Part shown: piece after piece, positions 1 to 9,105 of the stretch | Position numbering within the stretch: the stretch's first letter is position 1 | Layout: every line of letters starts with the position of its first letter | Notes under the pieces: model-generated | Seen by the model: only the letters and a program-made list of their open reading frames with translations | The model's database searches: none | What the model was told of the DNA's origin: nothing | DNA from: Novosphingobium sp. | Lineage (GTDB): Bacteria; Pseudomonadota; Alphaproteobacteria; Sphingomonadales; Sphingomonadaceae | Direction of reading: 5' to 3' | DNA length: 64,000 nt | Assembly: GCA_024236175.1 (NCBI GenBank) | Contig: JACKKY010000002.1 | Coordinates: forward strand, 124,001-188,000 | Made by a program: the position numbers and the translations under genes

Positions 1-173
1 TGTCAGAGTTCGCCGCGGGCAACCGTGCGAAACTCATCCGCTTCGACAAGCAGAGCGGCCGCCAGCGCGAATATGCGCTGCGCCTCGGCGATCTGCTGAA
101 GCAGGGCGAGAGCAGGGCCAACGTGATGCTTGAGCCGGGCGACGTGATCATCATCCCCGAAAGCATGTTCTGA
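1..173 (+). CDS. Polysaccharide export outer-membrane protein, C-terminal fragment (XrtA-associated, Wza-like)
   Basis: Only the last 56 codons are in the window; the gene is open at the left edge and stops with TGA at 171-173. The visible tail contains RLGDLLKQGES and ends in LEPGDVIIIPESMF. The LxPGDVIxIPE pattern is typical of the SLBB-type C-terminus of Wza-like export proteins, which form the outer-membrane channel for exopolysaccharide. The next gene, a chain-length determinant, starts 25 nt downstream, which is the usual order in exosortase-A loci. The family assignment rests on this short tail plus context, so the full domain structure (signal peptide, lipoprotein Cys) cannot be checked here. 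Confidence 0.8.
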   Translation, partial: SEFAAGNRAKLIRFDKQSGRQREYALRLGDLLKQGESRANVMLEPGDVIIIPESMF

Positions 174-198
174 GAACGCGAAGGACCAGGACACGCCG

Positions 199-1719
199 AT
201 GAACTCGCTCTACGACGAAATTCTCTCCGCGCTTTACAGCATCTGGCACCGGCGCTGGCTGGCGCTCGGCGTCACCTGGGCCGTCTGCCTGGTTGGCTGG
301 CTGGCAGTGGCGATGGTGCCGAATTCCTATGAATCGAAAGCGCGGCTCTACGTGCAGCTCGACGACGCGCTTGCCCAGCAGGTCGGCATTGTCGCGGACC
401 GCAAGCGCGATATCGAACGGATTCGCCAGACGCTGACCAGTGCAGTCAATCTCGAGAAGGTCGTTCGCTCCACCCGGATCGGCGACAACGTAACCACGCC
501 CAAGCAGATGGAAGGCACCGTCCTCGGCCTCGCCAAGGCGATCAAGGTCGTCAGCGAGGAAGACAATCTCTTCAAGATCAGCGCGGTCTCCAGCAACGGC
601 TCCATGTCCGACGCGGAGAACGCCAAGCTGGCTCAGGACATCGTGCAGAAGATGATCGACATCTTCCGCGAGGAGAACCTTGCCGGCAACCGCAGCGAAG
701 TGGCGGAAACGCTGGACTTCGTGAACCAGCAGCTCGCCCAGCGCGAGAAGGAGCTGGAAGCTGCCGAGCAGCGGCGGCTCGTATTCGAGGCTTCCCATCC
801 CGAAATGATCCAGGGCGGCGAAGCCAGCCGGCGCCAGCTTGAGGCATCGCGCGGCCAGCTGCGCAACATCGACGCGGACATTGCCGCGGCAGAAAGCGCG
901 GTTGCAGCGATCAGGGGGCAGCTCGCCGGAACGCCCAGGACGGTGGCCGGCGCAGGGGGCGGCGGGGCGAGAGCATCCCTCTCGCAGGCGACCGCCGACC
1001 TCGCGGCGATGCGCGCTCGCGGCCTGACCGACAGTCATCCCGACGTGATCGCGGTGAAGAACCAGATCGCCACGTTGCGCGCCGCCGCGCAGCACGAGCG
1101 CAACGATGATGCGGTCGGCATGCCCAACCCGGCCTATTCGTCGCTGCAGTCGATCCTGGCCGATCGCGAGGCGAGCGTTCAGGCGCTCAGGGCGCGCAGG
1201 AACGCGCTGCAGGCAGAGATTTCCTCGCTTACCGCCAACCAGATCGACAATCCGCAAGTCGCCGCCGAAGCCCAGCGCATCAGCCGCGATTACGACGTGC
1301 TTCGCCAGCAGTACGACAAGCTGCTGCGCGACCGCGAGGAACTGCGTCTGCGCGGCGAAGTGAAGACCGAGCGCGACGCCGTGAAGTTCGAAGTCGTCGA
1401 TCCGCCTACGACACCGCGCCAGCCGATCGCGCCCAACCGGCCGATCCTGCTTGCCGCGGTGCTTTTCCTCGGCATCGGAGCAGGCGGCGGTGCGGCATTC
1501 GCCGTCGGCTACCTGCGCTCGACTTTCGCGACCACGTCGCGGCTCGAGCGGCTTACCGGCCTGCCGGTCCTGGGTTCGATCTCGCTGAACCTGACCGATG
1601 CCGCCCGCAAGCTGCGCAAGCGGCGCCTGACCTACTTCCTTGCCGGTACCGGGGCCCTCGCCGGTGTTTTCGTCCTGCTGCTGGTGAGCGAGTTCGTCCA
1701 GCGCGGAATGGTGGCCTGA
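199..1719 (+). CDS. XrtA-system polysaccharide chain-length determinant (Wzz/GumC-like)
   Basis: This 506-residue inner-membrane protein probably sets polymer length and couples polymerisation to export. A first membrane segment lies near residues 19-40 (WLALGVTWAVCLVGWLAV). It is followed by a long, charged, coiled-coil-rich periplasmic part (about 170-385). A second membrane segment near 415-437 follows a proline-rich PTTPRQPIAPNRP motif typical of Wzz proteins, and a third hydrophobic segment lies near 479-500. No kinase domain is fused; the kinase is the next gene, 10 nt downstream. It belongs to the PEP-CTERM/exosortase-associated branch by context and length. The start follows the preceding stop by 25 nt; a purine-rich GAAGGA (about 179-184) upstream may serve as the ribosome site. 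Confidence 0.88.
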   Translation: MNSLYDEILSALYSIWHRRWLALGVTWAVCLVGWLAVAMVPNSYESKARLYVQLDDALAQQVGIVADRKRDIERIRQTLTSAVNLEKVVRSTRIGDNVTTPKQMEGTVLGLAKAIKVVSEEDNLFKISAVSSNGSMSDAENAKLAQDIVQKMIDIFREENLAGNRSEVAETLDFVNQQLAQREKELEAAEQRRLVFEASHPEMIQGGEASRRQLEASRGQLRNIDADIAAAESAVAAIRGQLAGTPRTVAGAGGGGARASLSQATADLAAMRARGLTDSHPDVIAVKNQIATLRAAAQHERNDDAVGMPNPAYSSLQSILADREASVQALRARRNALQAEISSLTANQIDNPQVAAEAQRISRDYDVLRQQYDKLLRDREELRLRGEVKTERDAVKFEVVDPPTTPRQPIAPNRPILLAAVLFLGIGAGGGAAFAVGYLRSTFATTSRLERLTGLPVLGSISLNLTDAARKLRKRRLTYFLAGTGALAGVFVLLLVSEFVQRGMVA

Positions 1720-1729
1720 GGAGGAACGG

Positions 1730-2806
1730 ATGACCGATCAAAGCAAGATTCCGCTTCCCTCCGGCGATGACGGGGACGACGAAGCCAAGTCGCTGATCGA
1801 GCGTGCCGTAAAGGCCTTCGATCTCGGCAAGCTGGCGCCTCCGCCGGTTCCCGATCAGCTTCCCGCCGGCAAGCGCAAGCCCGCGCGGCGCGAGCCGCCG
1901 AAGCCTGCTGCGGAAAACGCGCCGGAAAAGGCCGCTTTCGTTCCGGTTGTCGAGCAGTCCGTGCCCGTTACGGTCGAGTCCCAGACGGCACATGCGTCTC
2001 CGGATATCGCACCGCCGGCGCCCGTCGCTGAAAAGCCGCCGGAACCGGTCGTGCCGCCTTCACAGTTCAAGGGGCCGCGCCATCCAGTCGATCGCGATCA
2101 TCTGCGCGAGCAGGGCCTGATCGTCCCGGAAGGCGGTGTAACCGCACTTCTCGAGGAATTTCGCATCGTGAAGCGCCAGTTGCTGGTGCAGGCGGCCGAT
2201 CTGCGCCGCCAGGGCAGCGGCGCCGCAGCACAGCGCGTCCTGATCAGCTCGCCGCACCCGGCGGAGGGCAAGACCTATTGCTCGGTGAATCTGGCGCTCT
2301 CGATCGCCGCGGAGAAGGAAAGCGAAGTCATCCTCGTCGATGCGGATTTCGCCAAGCCGTCCGTGCTGAGCGTGCTCGGCCTGCCGGGCGGTCCCGGCCT
2401 GATGGACGCGCTGACCGACGAGACCGTTGACGTCGCCGATTTCGTCATCGGCACCGACATCCCGGGCCTGTGGGTGCTTCCTGCCGGCAACGCGACCAAC
2501 ACGGACACCGAATATCTCGGCTCCTCGCGGTCTTCCGTCGTCCTCAACAGGCTGACCGAAGGCGCCCCGCAACGGATCGTGATCTTCGATTCCCCGCCGG
2601 CCCTGGCCGCCTCTCCGGCGGCGGAGCTCGCCAAGCATGTCGGCCAGGTACTCATGGTGGTCCGGGCGGACCAGACATCTCAGGGCGCTCTCGACGATGC
2701 TATTTCGCTGCTGTCGAGCTGCCCGAACATCCAGCTTCTGCTGAACGCGGCCCAGTTCAGCCCAAGCGGTCGCCGTTTCGGGTCGTACTACGGATACGGG
2801 AGGTGA
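1730..2806 (+). CDS. XrtA-associated BY-type protein tyrosine autokinase
   Basis: This 358-residue cytoplasmic partner of the chain-length protein has a proline/alanine-rich low-complexity N-terminus (about 35-115) and then a P-loop ATPase domain. The Walker A-like motif SSPHPAEGKT is at 173-182, Walker A' ILVDADFAKP at 201-210, and Walker B IVIFDSPP at 283-290. The C-terminus ends SYYGYGR, with Tyr353, Tyr354 and Tyr356, a short tyrosine cluster expected for autophosphorylation. In known BY-kinases, phosphorylation cycles of this cluster control polymer assembly. It is preceded by GGAGGA (about 1720-1725) and followed after 2 nt by the next gene. It lacks a fused membrane domain, consistent with the split organisation of exosortase-A loci. 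Confidence 0.9.
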   Translation: MTDQSKIPLPSGDDGDDEAKSLIERAVKAFDLGKLAPPPVPDQLPAGKRKPARREPPKPAAENAPEKAAFVPVVEQSVPVTVESQTAHASPDIAPPAPVAEKPPEPVVPPSQFKGPRHPVDRDHLREQGLIVPEGGVTALLEEFRIVKRQLLVQAADLRRQGSGAAAQRVLISSPHPAEGKTYCSVNLALSIAAEKESEVILVDADFAKPSVLSVLGLPGGPGLMDALTDETVDVADFVIGTDIPGLWVLPAGNATNTDTEYLGSSRSSVVLNRLTEGAPQRIVIFDSPPALAASPAAELAKHVGQVLMVVRADQTSQGALDDAISLLSSCPNIQLLLNAAQFSPSGRRFGSYYGYGR

Positions 2807-2808
2807 CC

Positions 2809-4533
2809 ATGTTGTCACGTCTTCCTCGCAAACTCGCCGCATTCTCGCTGCTCTGCGCTAGCGCGGTGCCCCTGTCGGCTGCTGCCCAGACGATCGCCTA
2901 CGGCAACGTCGGAGATGGCGGAGACGAGCCGCAGGCCGGGTCGCAAGGCGACTTCGGCGGCAAGGGACGCAGCACGCGCGGAAATGGCGGCGGTCGGGTC
3001 AAATATACCGACGTCAGCCCCTATATCGAAGCCAAGCAGATCGTGACCGCAGAGCTTTCTCCCGGCGACGACGTGGTGACCTATTCGGTGATTGCCGCAG
3101 GCGTCGATGCCGAGATCCAGGGGCTGCGTAATGCAGCCTCCGTGTCGCTGCGCTACGAGCGCCGCTTTGGCTGGGGCAACGCCCAGGACACCGATCTGAT
3201 CAGCGGTGTCGCTCGTGGCTACACCACCGTCATGCCGGGCCTGCAGATCGAGGCAGGCGGCCTTGCCGAGCGTGCGCGCTTCGATGCAGGCGGAGCCTCC
3301 GTGATCGATGGTCTGGTGGACGATGATTCGGTCACCCAGCTCTACTCGGTCTACGCGGGTCCTTCGGTCTCCACCAATGCGGGCGACGTCGGGATCAACG
3401 CCAATTATCGCTTCGGTTACACCAAGGTCGAACAGGTCGATGCCATCAGGACCGACCCGGCCGGGCCGGCGATCGACGTTTTTGACGACAGCACCATTCA
3501 TGCCGCGGATGTCCATGCCGGAGTGCAGCCCTATGAGGTACTGCCCGTCGGACTGGGTGCCGGTGCGAGCTATGTCCGCGAAGACATCTCCAATCTTGAT
3601 CAGCGCGTCGAGGACTTCATGGCGCGCGGCGACGTCACCGTTCCGCTTTCGCCCAACCTCGCGCTGGTTGGCGGCGTCGGATACGAGGATGTCGAGATTT
3701 CCAGCCGCGATGTGCTTCGCGACGGCGAAGGCGAACCCGTGATTGGTCCCGACGGTCGCTATGTCACGGACAAGAGCGCACCGCGCACTCTTGCTTACGA
3801 CGTGAGCGGACTGATCTGGGATGCAGGTGTCCTCTGGCGCCCGAGCACCCGGACCGCGCTCGAGGCCCACGTTGGTCGCCGTTACGGTTCCACCAGCGTC
3901 TACGGCACCTTTGCCTACCAGCCCACGTCCCGCAGTTCGATCAACATCTCGGTCTACGACAATGTTGCCGGCTTCGGCGGGCAGCTGAACAGCGCGCTGG
4001 TCGACCTGCCAACGGAGTTCACGGCCGTGCGCAACCCGCTGACCGGCGATCTCGGAAGCTGTGTCGCGTCCCTGGATTCCGGAGCCTGCCTCACTGGCGC
4101 GCTCGGCTCGATCCGTTCGTCCACGTTCCGCGCCCGCGGCGTGATGGCGAGCTATGCCGTGAAGCTGAACCGCATCAAGACGGGTATCGGCGCAGGCTAC
4201 GATCGCCGCAAGTTCATCGGTGCGCCCGGCACCATTCTGGAAGTCTATAACGGCGTGATCGACGAGAACTACTGGATGGCCGCCTATCTGGACGGTGAGA
4301 TCGACAACAACTCCAGCTTCTCGACCAATGTCTACGCGAACTGGTTCGATACCGAAGCCGGCTTTGGCGGTGATGTGACGACCATGGGCGCGACCGCAGC
4401 CTACTACCGGCGGCTCACCAGGCACCTCTCGGCGTCGGCTGCACTGGGTCTCGACGGGGTGAACCGGGACGATCCGAACGACGACGATTTCTGGGCGGCA
4501 TCGGCTCTGCTCGGCGTGCGCTACAGCTTCTGA
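2809..4533 (+). CDS. Outer-membrane beta-barrel protein of the XrtA exopolysaccharide locus
   Basis: The 574-residue exported protein starts at the ATG at 2809, preceded by GGGAGG, 2 nt after the kinase stop. The frame is open further upstream inside the kinase gene, but only this start gives a signal peptide (MLSRLPRKLAAFSLL, cleavage likely after SAAAQ, about residue 27). The rest is rich in alternating hydrophobic and aromatic strands and glycine, and ends VRYSF with the terminal Phe typical of outer-membrane barrels. Proteins of this type are a constant, functionally unassigned member of exosortase-A polysaccharide loci. A role in polymer export or surface anchoring is inferred from position only. 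Confidence 0.82.
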   Translation: MLSRLPRKLAAFSLLCASAVPLSAAAQTIAYGNVGDGGDEPQAGSQGDFGGKGRSTRGNGGGRVKYTDVSPYIEAKQIVTAELSPGDDVVTYSVIAAGVDAEIQGLRNAASVSLRYERRFGWGNAQDTDLISGVARGYTTVMPGLQIEAGGLAERARFDAGGASVIDGLVDDDSVTQLYSVYAGPSVSTNAGDVGINANYRFGYTKVEQVDAIRTDPAGPAIDVFDDSTIHAADVHAGVQPYEVLPVGLGAGASYVREDISNLDQRVEDFMARGDVTVPLSPNLALVGGVGYEDVEISSRDVLRDGEGEPVIGPDGRYVTDKSAPRTLAYDVSGLIWDAGVLWRPSTRTALEAHVGRRYGSTSVYGTFAYQPTSRSSINISVYDNVAGFGGQLNSALVDLPTEFTAVRNPLTGDLGSCVASLDSGACLTGALGSIRSSTFRARGVMASYAVKLNRIKTGIGAGYDRRKFIGAPGTILEVYNGVIDENYWMAAYLDGEIDNNSSFSTNVYANWFDTEAGFGGDVTTMGATAAYYRRLTRHLSASAALGLDGVNRDDPNDDDFWAASALLGVRYSF

Positions 4534-4546
4534 GGGGACACGAAAG

Positions 4547-5902
4547 ATGTTCGACGAATTTTATGGTCTCACCGGTCGGCCGTTCCAGCTCACACCGGAC
4601 CCGACCTTCTATTTCGAAAGCCTGACGCACCGCAAGGCGCTGTCGTACCTGGGCTACGGCCTGGCTCAGGGTGAAGGCTTCGTGGTGATCACCGGGGAGG
4701 TAGGCGCGGGCAAATCGACTCTGGTTGCCCATCTCATGGCGACGATCGACCCTGCGCGGCTGACCGCCGCGCATGTCGTGACGAGCAAGCTCGATGGCGA
4801 AGAGATCGTCCATGTCGTTGCGCAGGCGTTCGGCCTGATGGTCGAGGGCCACGACAAGGCTACCGCGCTGGGCGCTATCGAGGGGTTCCTTCATGAAGAA
4901 GCGCGCGCAGGACGTCGCAGCCTGCTGATCGTCGATGAGGCGCAGAACCTGTCCATCGAAGCTCTCGAAGAGCTGCGCATGCTCTCCAATTTCCAGCTCG
5001 GCGCCCATCCGCTTCTGCAGACGCTGCTGCTCGGCCAGCCCGAATTCCGGGACATTCTGGCCTCGCACCCCGAGCTGGAGCAGCTGCGCCAGCGGGTGAT
5101 CGCCAGCCACCATCTTCAGGCGATGGAGCCGAACGAGGTCCAGCCCTACATCGAACATCGCATGAAATGTGTCGGATGGACGGGTAATCCCTCTTTCGAC
5201 CAGCGGGTCTTTGCTGAAATCGGCACCGCCACGAGTGGCTTGCCGCGCCGGATCAACCAGATCGCCAATCGCCTGCTGATGCTCGGCGCTGTCGACCAGC
5301 GCAGCCGTATCGACAGCTCCATGCTGCACCAGGTCCTTGCGGAACTGGACAGCGACGGCACTTTCTCTCCCAAGGCTCAGGCGCCGGAGCGGGTGCAGTC
5401 CGAAGCCGCACCCGCGGACCTCGAAGCCGCTGCGTCGCAGCCGGAACATCGGCCTGAACCGGTCGATACGATGCCGCTTGCGCAGATCGAGAGCGCGCTT
5501 GCCGAGCGCGACGCCCAGATTTCCGAGCTCCAGCAGGCAGTGATCGAGCTTGCGAACGGGGCCGAAGCGTCGGCGGACCGGGCAGGTCTTGAGCTTTCAG
5601 AGCGGATTTCCTCGTTCGAGGGCCTCTTCTCCGGGATCGATGAGCGCATCTCCACCGGGGACGAGCGCATCGCTTCGGTCGAGGAGCGATTTGCTCCGAT
5701 CGAGCAGAGCATTTCGTCCAGCGACGAGCGTATGGCTTCGGTGGACGAACGTTTCGCCACGATCGAACAGAGCATCGCGGCTTTCGATGATCGCATTTCC
5801 ATGATGGAAGGCCGGATGACCGAGCAGGACCGCACGATCCGTCACACCCTCACCATGCTGATCGAATGGATCGAGGGCGAAGAGTTCCTGCGCGCTGCAT
5901 GA
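4547..5902 (+). CDS. XrtA-associated ExeA/GspA-like AAA ATPase with coiled-coil tail
   Basis: The 451-residue protein begins MFDEFYGLTGRPFQLTPDP, the hallmark N-terminus of ExeA-like ATPases of PEP-CTERM/exosortase loci. Walker A GEVGAGKST is at about 50-58 (Lys56) and Walker B LLIVDEAQ at 126-133. The ATPase part ends near residue 268, followed by a proline/alanine-rich linker (to about 310). The C-terminal region (about 312-440) is a predicted coiled coil with a tandem 21-residue repeat. No peptidoglycan-binding domain is obvious. Its exact role is not known; a motor or regulatory function in polymer secretion is inferred. The preceding stop is 13 nt upstream and the gene sits within the single exopolysaccharide transcription unit. 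Confidence 0.87.
   Translation: MFDEFYGLTGRPFQLTPDPTFYFESLTHRKALSYLGYGLAQGEGFVVITGEVGAGKSTLVAHLMATIDPARLTAAHVVTSKLDGEEIVHVVAQAFGLMVEGHDKATALGAIEGFLHEEARAGRRSLLIVDEAQNLSIEALEELRMLSNFQLGAHPLLQTLLLGQPEFRDILASHPELEQLRQRVIASHHLQAMEPNEVQPYIEHRMKCVGWTGNPSFDQRVFAEIGTATSGLPRRINQIANRLLMLGAVDQRSRIDSSMLHQVLAELDSDGTFSPKAQAPERVQSEAAPADLEAAASQPEHRPEPVDTMPLAQIESALAERDAQISELQQAVIELANGAEASADRAGLELSERISSFEGLFSGIDERISTGDERIASVEERFAPIEQSISSSDERMASVDERFATIEQSIAAFDDRISMMEGRMTEQDRTIRHTLTMLIEWIEGEEFLRAA
5657..5782 (+). repeat. Tandem 63-bp (21-residue) coding repeat in the ATPase tail
   Basis: Two consecutive 63-bp units (5657-5719 and 5720-5782) encode near-identical 21-residue segments of the form (G/S)DERxASVxERFAxIEQSI. 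Degenerate copies lie on either side (IDERIS before, FDDRIS after). A period of 21 equals three heptads, so the unit probably adds a fixed length of coiled coil. The two units differ at several synonymous positions, so the duplication is not very recent. Confidence 0.75.
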
Positions 5903-5924
5903 TCGCAACCGGAGTTGTGTCCAA

Positions 5925-6797
5925 GTGGTTTCCATCCAGCCGACCAATGGCCTGTCAGTCGACGTTGAAGACTGGTTCCAGGTGGGCGCTTTCGAGCATG
6001 TGATCGAGCGCGGGAGCTGGGAATCACTTGCGGACCGCGTCGAGCGCAATTGCGACGCCATCCTCGAGATGTTCGCCGACGCCGGTGTCGAGGCGACGTT
6101 CTTCACGCTGGGCTGGGTGGCACAGCGGCATTCCTCGCTGATCCGGCGCATTGCCGCTCAGGGACATGAGCTCGCCAGCCATGGATGGGACCACGCCCGC
6201 GTGTTCCGCATGGACCGCGAGAGCTTCGCCGCGGACCTGGACCGGAGCCGCAAGGCGATCGAGGACGCTTCCGGCGCCGCCGTCAGCGGCTATCGCGCGC
6301 CCAGCTTCTCCATCGATCGGCGCACGCCCTGGGCCTACGAGGTTCTTGCGGAACAGGGCTTCTCCTACAGTTCCAGCGTCGCGCCGATCAGTCACGACCA
6401 TTACGGATGGCGCGAGGCTCCCCGCTTTGCGTTCAAGCCGCTGGACTGGTCCGATCTGGTGGAAATCCCGGTGACGACCGCCACATTCGCCGGCCGGCGA
6501 CTGGCTGCCGGGGGAGGGGGCTTCTTCCGGGTGCTCCCCTATGGATTCTCGCGCTGGGCCATCCGCCAGGTCAACCGCCGCGAAGGCCGTCCGGCGATCT
6601 TCTATTTCCATCCGTGGGAAATCGATCCCGGGCAGCCGCGCGTGGCCAATGCGCCGCTCAAGTCGAAGCTGCGTCACTACACCAACCTCGACGGCATGGC
6701 CGGCAAGCTGCGCCAGCTCATCGGCGACTTCGACTGGGGCCGGATGGACGCATTGGCCGCACACGAGGCGGCCAGGGCCGAAAGGCTCGCGGCATGA
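5925..6797 (+). CDS. XrtA-associated polysaccharide deacetylase (CE4/NodB fold)
   Basis: The 290-residue enzyme is likely to remove N- or O-acetyl groups from the exopolysaccharide. The catalytic Asp/metal motif SVDVEDW is at 11-17 (Asp13, Asp16) and the metal-binding HGWDH at 86-90 (His86, His90), with the RAPSF motif downstream (YRAPSFSID). Length and motifs match the PEP-CTERM deacetylase subfamily. The start codon is GTG at 5925, with GGAG about 10 nt upstream; no in-frame ATG fits better. It overlaps the next gene by four bases (ATGA), implying translational coupling. No signal peptide is visible, as is usual for this subfamily. Confidence 0.9.
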   Translation: MVSIQPTNGLSVDVEDWFQVGAFEHVIERGSWESLADRVERNCDAILEMFADAGVEATFFTLGWVAQRHSSLIRRIAAQGHELASHGWDHARVFRMDRESFAADLDRSRKAIEDASGAAVSGYRAPSFSIDRRTPWAYEVLAEQGFSYSSSVAPISHDHYGWREAPRFAFKPLDWSDLVEIPVTTATFAGRRLAAGGGGFFRVLPYGFSRWAIRQVNRREGRPAIFYFHPWEIDPGQPRVANAPLKSKLRHYTNLDGMAGKLRQLIGDFDWGRMDALAAHEAARAERLAA

Positions 6798-7870
6798 ACG
6801 CTCCGTTCCTCCTCGCCAGGCAAAGCCTGCGCCGCGCCGACCTTCGGAATCGCGACGAGCGGGCCCGCATCGAGGCCTTTATCGCCGATCATCCCGGCGG
6901 CACGCCTTTCCACCGGCCTGCCTGGCTCGAGGCGGTGGCGCGCGGCACCGGCAACCCGGCGATCGCCCTCATCGCCGAGCGCGACAGCGAGATCGTCGGC
7001 TATCTGCCGTTCAGCGAGGTTCACTCGCCGATTTTCGGGCGTTCGCTGGCGTCGACCGGCTTTGCCGTCGGCGGCGGGCTGCTGCTGGCGGAAGGCGCGG
7101 AGGCCGATGCGATCTTCGCCGCAGCGGAGGAACTGGCGTTGCGGCGCTCTTGCCCGTCGATCGAACTGCGGGGCGGCGTGCTCCCCTCGCACCGGTCGGG
7201 CTGGACGCAGCGCTCCGACTCGCATTGCGGCTTCGTCGCCGATCTTGCCGCCGACGATGAAGCCCAGCTCAAGGCGATTCCGCGCAAGCAGCGGGCCGAA
7301 GTGCGCAAGAGCCTCGCCAACGAGCTGGAAGTCGAAGTCGGCGTGTCCGATCGCGATCGGGCAGCCCATTACGCGGTCTATGGTGAAAGTGTGCGCAATC
7401 TCGGAACGCCGGTGTTCCCGCGCTCGCTGTTCGACGCCGTTCTGGATTCATTTGGCGAGGGCGCCGACATCCTTACCGTCCGGCACCGCGGGGAGCCGGT
7501 CGCGAGCGTCCTCTCGCTGTATCACCGGGGGGCGGTGATGCCCTACTGGGGCGGCGGCACGGCGTTCGCGCGGCCGCTGCGGGCCAATGACAGGATGTAT
7601 TACGAACTCATGCTCCACGCCCGTCGCCGCGGCTGCAGCCGGTTCGATTTCGGCCGGTCGAAAACGGGCAGCGGTGCATATCATTTCAAGCGAAACTGGG
7701 GGTTCGAGCCCGAGCCCCTGGATTACGCGTGCTGGACAGCGCCCGGTGCGGTAGCCCGCGACACCGACCCGACGAGCTCAAGACACTCCCTCAAAGTGAA
7801 GATCTGGCAGCGCTTGCCGCTGGCAATCGCGAACCGGTTGGGGCCGGTCATCGCCCGGGGGCTGGGCTGA
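6794..7870 (+). CDS. FemAB-like GNAT N-acyltransferase of the XrtA system
   Basis: The 358-residue protein starts at the ATG overlapping the deacetylase stop (ATGA at 6794-6797). It has a FemAB/Mig-14-type acyltransferase layout: an N-terminal half with PFHRPAWLEAV and a second GNAT-like half with FDFGRSKTGSGAYHFKRNWG, a motif shared by PEP-CTERM FemAB proteins. It probably transfers an aminoacyl or acyl group to an amino sugar of the polymer, possibly one exposed by the neighbouring deacetylase; the donor is unknown. It overlaps the following glycosyltransferase by one base (TGATG). Confidence 0.87.
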   Translation: MNAPFLLARQSLRRADLRNRDERARIEAFIADHPGGTPFHRPAWLEAVARGTGNPAIALIAERDSEIVGYLPFSEVHSPIFGRSLASTGFAVGGGLLLAEGAEADAIFAAAEELALRRSCPSIELRGGVLPSHRSGWTQRSDSHCGFVADLAADDEAQLKAIPRKQRAEVRKSLANELEVEVGVSDRDRAAHYAVYGESVRNLGTPVFPRSLFDAVLDSFGEGADILTVRHRGEPVASVLSLYHRGAVMPYWGGGTAFARPLRANDRMYYELMLHARRRGCSRFDFGRSKTGSGAYHFKRNWGFEPEPLDYACWTAPGAVARDTDPTSSRHSLKVKIWQRLPLAIANRLGPVIARGLG

Positions 7871-9105
7871 TGCAGGAAATCCTCTTCCTCTGCCACCGTA
7901 TCCCGTTCCCGCCGGACCGGGGAGACAAGATTCGCTCGCACCATATCCTCAAGGGGTTGGCGCGTATCGCCCAGGTTCATGTCGCCACGTTCGCGGACGA
8001 CGATTTCGACATGGCCGAGGAGGCGGAGCTGGCCGCGGTGTCAAACACCTACAAGCTGGTGCGCCGCTCGAAACCGCTGATGCTGGCGGGCATGCAGGCG
8101 CTTGCCGCAAGGCAGCCGGTTAGCCTGTCGGCATTCCGCGACCGCTCGCTTGCCGCCTATGTAGACTACATCCTCGCCAGCCGCAGGATTTCGACGATCT
8201 ACGTTTTCTCCGGCCAGATGGGCCAATACGTCCCGGACAGCTTCCGGGGTCGTGTCATCGCCGATTTCGTGGACGTCGATTCCGCCAAGTTCGAGGCATA
8301 CGCAGCCAAGGGCGGCGGTATCGTCCACTGGATCAACGGGCGGGAAGGAAAGCTTCTCAGCCGGGAAGAGGAAAGGCTGGCCAGGCGCGCCGACGTCAGC
8401 CTGTTCGTGGCCGAACCGGAAGCGCAACTGTTCCGCTCGCGTCTGCGCGACGCGGTTCGTAATAAGATAGATGTGCAGGTGCTGCCCAACGGCATAGACA
8501 GCTTCAATTTCGATCCCTCTCTGGTCGGCCCGGATGCGAAGATGATGGATTGTCCCGCGCCTCGCATGATCTTCACCGGGCAGATGGACTATGCCCCGAA
8601 CATCGATGCGGTGATCCGCGTCATGGACCGCATCCTGCCGCTTATCCGCAAGGAAATCCCCGAAGCGACGTTCCACGTGGTGGGCCGCAATCCCACGGAG
8701 GAACTGCTGGAGCGGAACGGCAAGGACGGAGCCTATGTCTGGGGACGCGTGAACGACATCCGTCCTTCTCTCAAGGCGGCCGATCTTGCGCTGGTTCCGC
8801 TCGACATCGCCCGGGGTGTGCAAAACAAGGTGTTGGAGGCGATGTCGATGGGCTTGCCCGTTGTGCTGACCAGCGGCGCTGCGTCGGGCATTTCCGCCCT
8901 GGACGGGCAGCATTTCCGGATCGCCGACAGTGACGAGGCGATTGCCGCCGCTGCGGCCGGCTTGTTGGTCGATCATCGCCGTGCCGGCGCCCTTGGCGAT
9001 GCCGCGCGCCGTTTCGTGACCGAGAACGTCAGCTGGCAGTCCGCGCTGACGGTTCTGCCCGAGCTCCTCGGCAAGGCGGAGCGGGTCGTGCGCGATGCTG
9101 CGTAA
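7870..9105 (+). CDS. XrtA/PEP-CTERM-system GT4 glycosyltransferase
   Basis: The 411-residue cytoplasmic glycosyltransferase starts at the ATG that shares its A with the FemAB stop. The N-terminus MQEILFLCHRIPFPPDRGDKIRS is characteristic of the exosortase-associated family (TIGR03087 type). The C-terminal GT-B nucleotide-sugar-binding half contains GVQNKVLEAMSMGLPVV, with the conserved glutamate of GT4 enzymes. The sugar donor and position in the repeat unit cannot be read from sequence. It overlaps xrtA by 11 bases, again suggesting coupled translation. Confidence 0.9.
   Translation: MQEILFLCHRIPFPPDRGDKIRSHHILKGLARIAQVHVATFADDDFDMAEEAELAAVSNTYKLVRRSKPLMLAGMQALAARQPVSLSAFRDRSLAAYVDYILASRRISTIYVFSGQMGQYVPDSFRGRVIADFVDVDSAKFEAYAAKGGGIVHWINGREGKLLSREEERLARRADVSLFVAEPEAQLFRSRLRDAVRNKIDVQVLPNGIDSFNFDPSLVGPDAKMMDCPAPRMIFTGQMDYAPNIDAVIRVMDRILPLIRKEIPEATFHVVGRNPTEELLERNGKDGAYVWGRVNDIRPSLKAADLALVPLDIARGVQNKVLEAMSMGLPVVLTSGAASGISALDGQHFRIADSDEAIAAAAAGLLVDHRRAGALGDAARRFVTENVSWQSALTVLPELLGKAERVVRDAA

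Noticed and set aside
2815..4425. Long open frame on the minus strand opposite the beta-barrel gene
   Set aside because: It is an antisense shadow of a high-GC coding gene with no recognisable domain; the plus frame has a signal peptide, ribosome site and barrel C-terminus.
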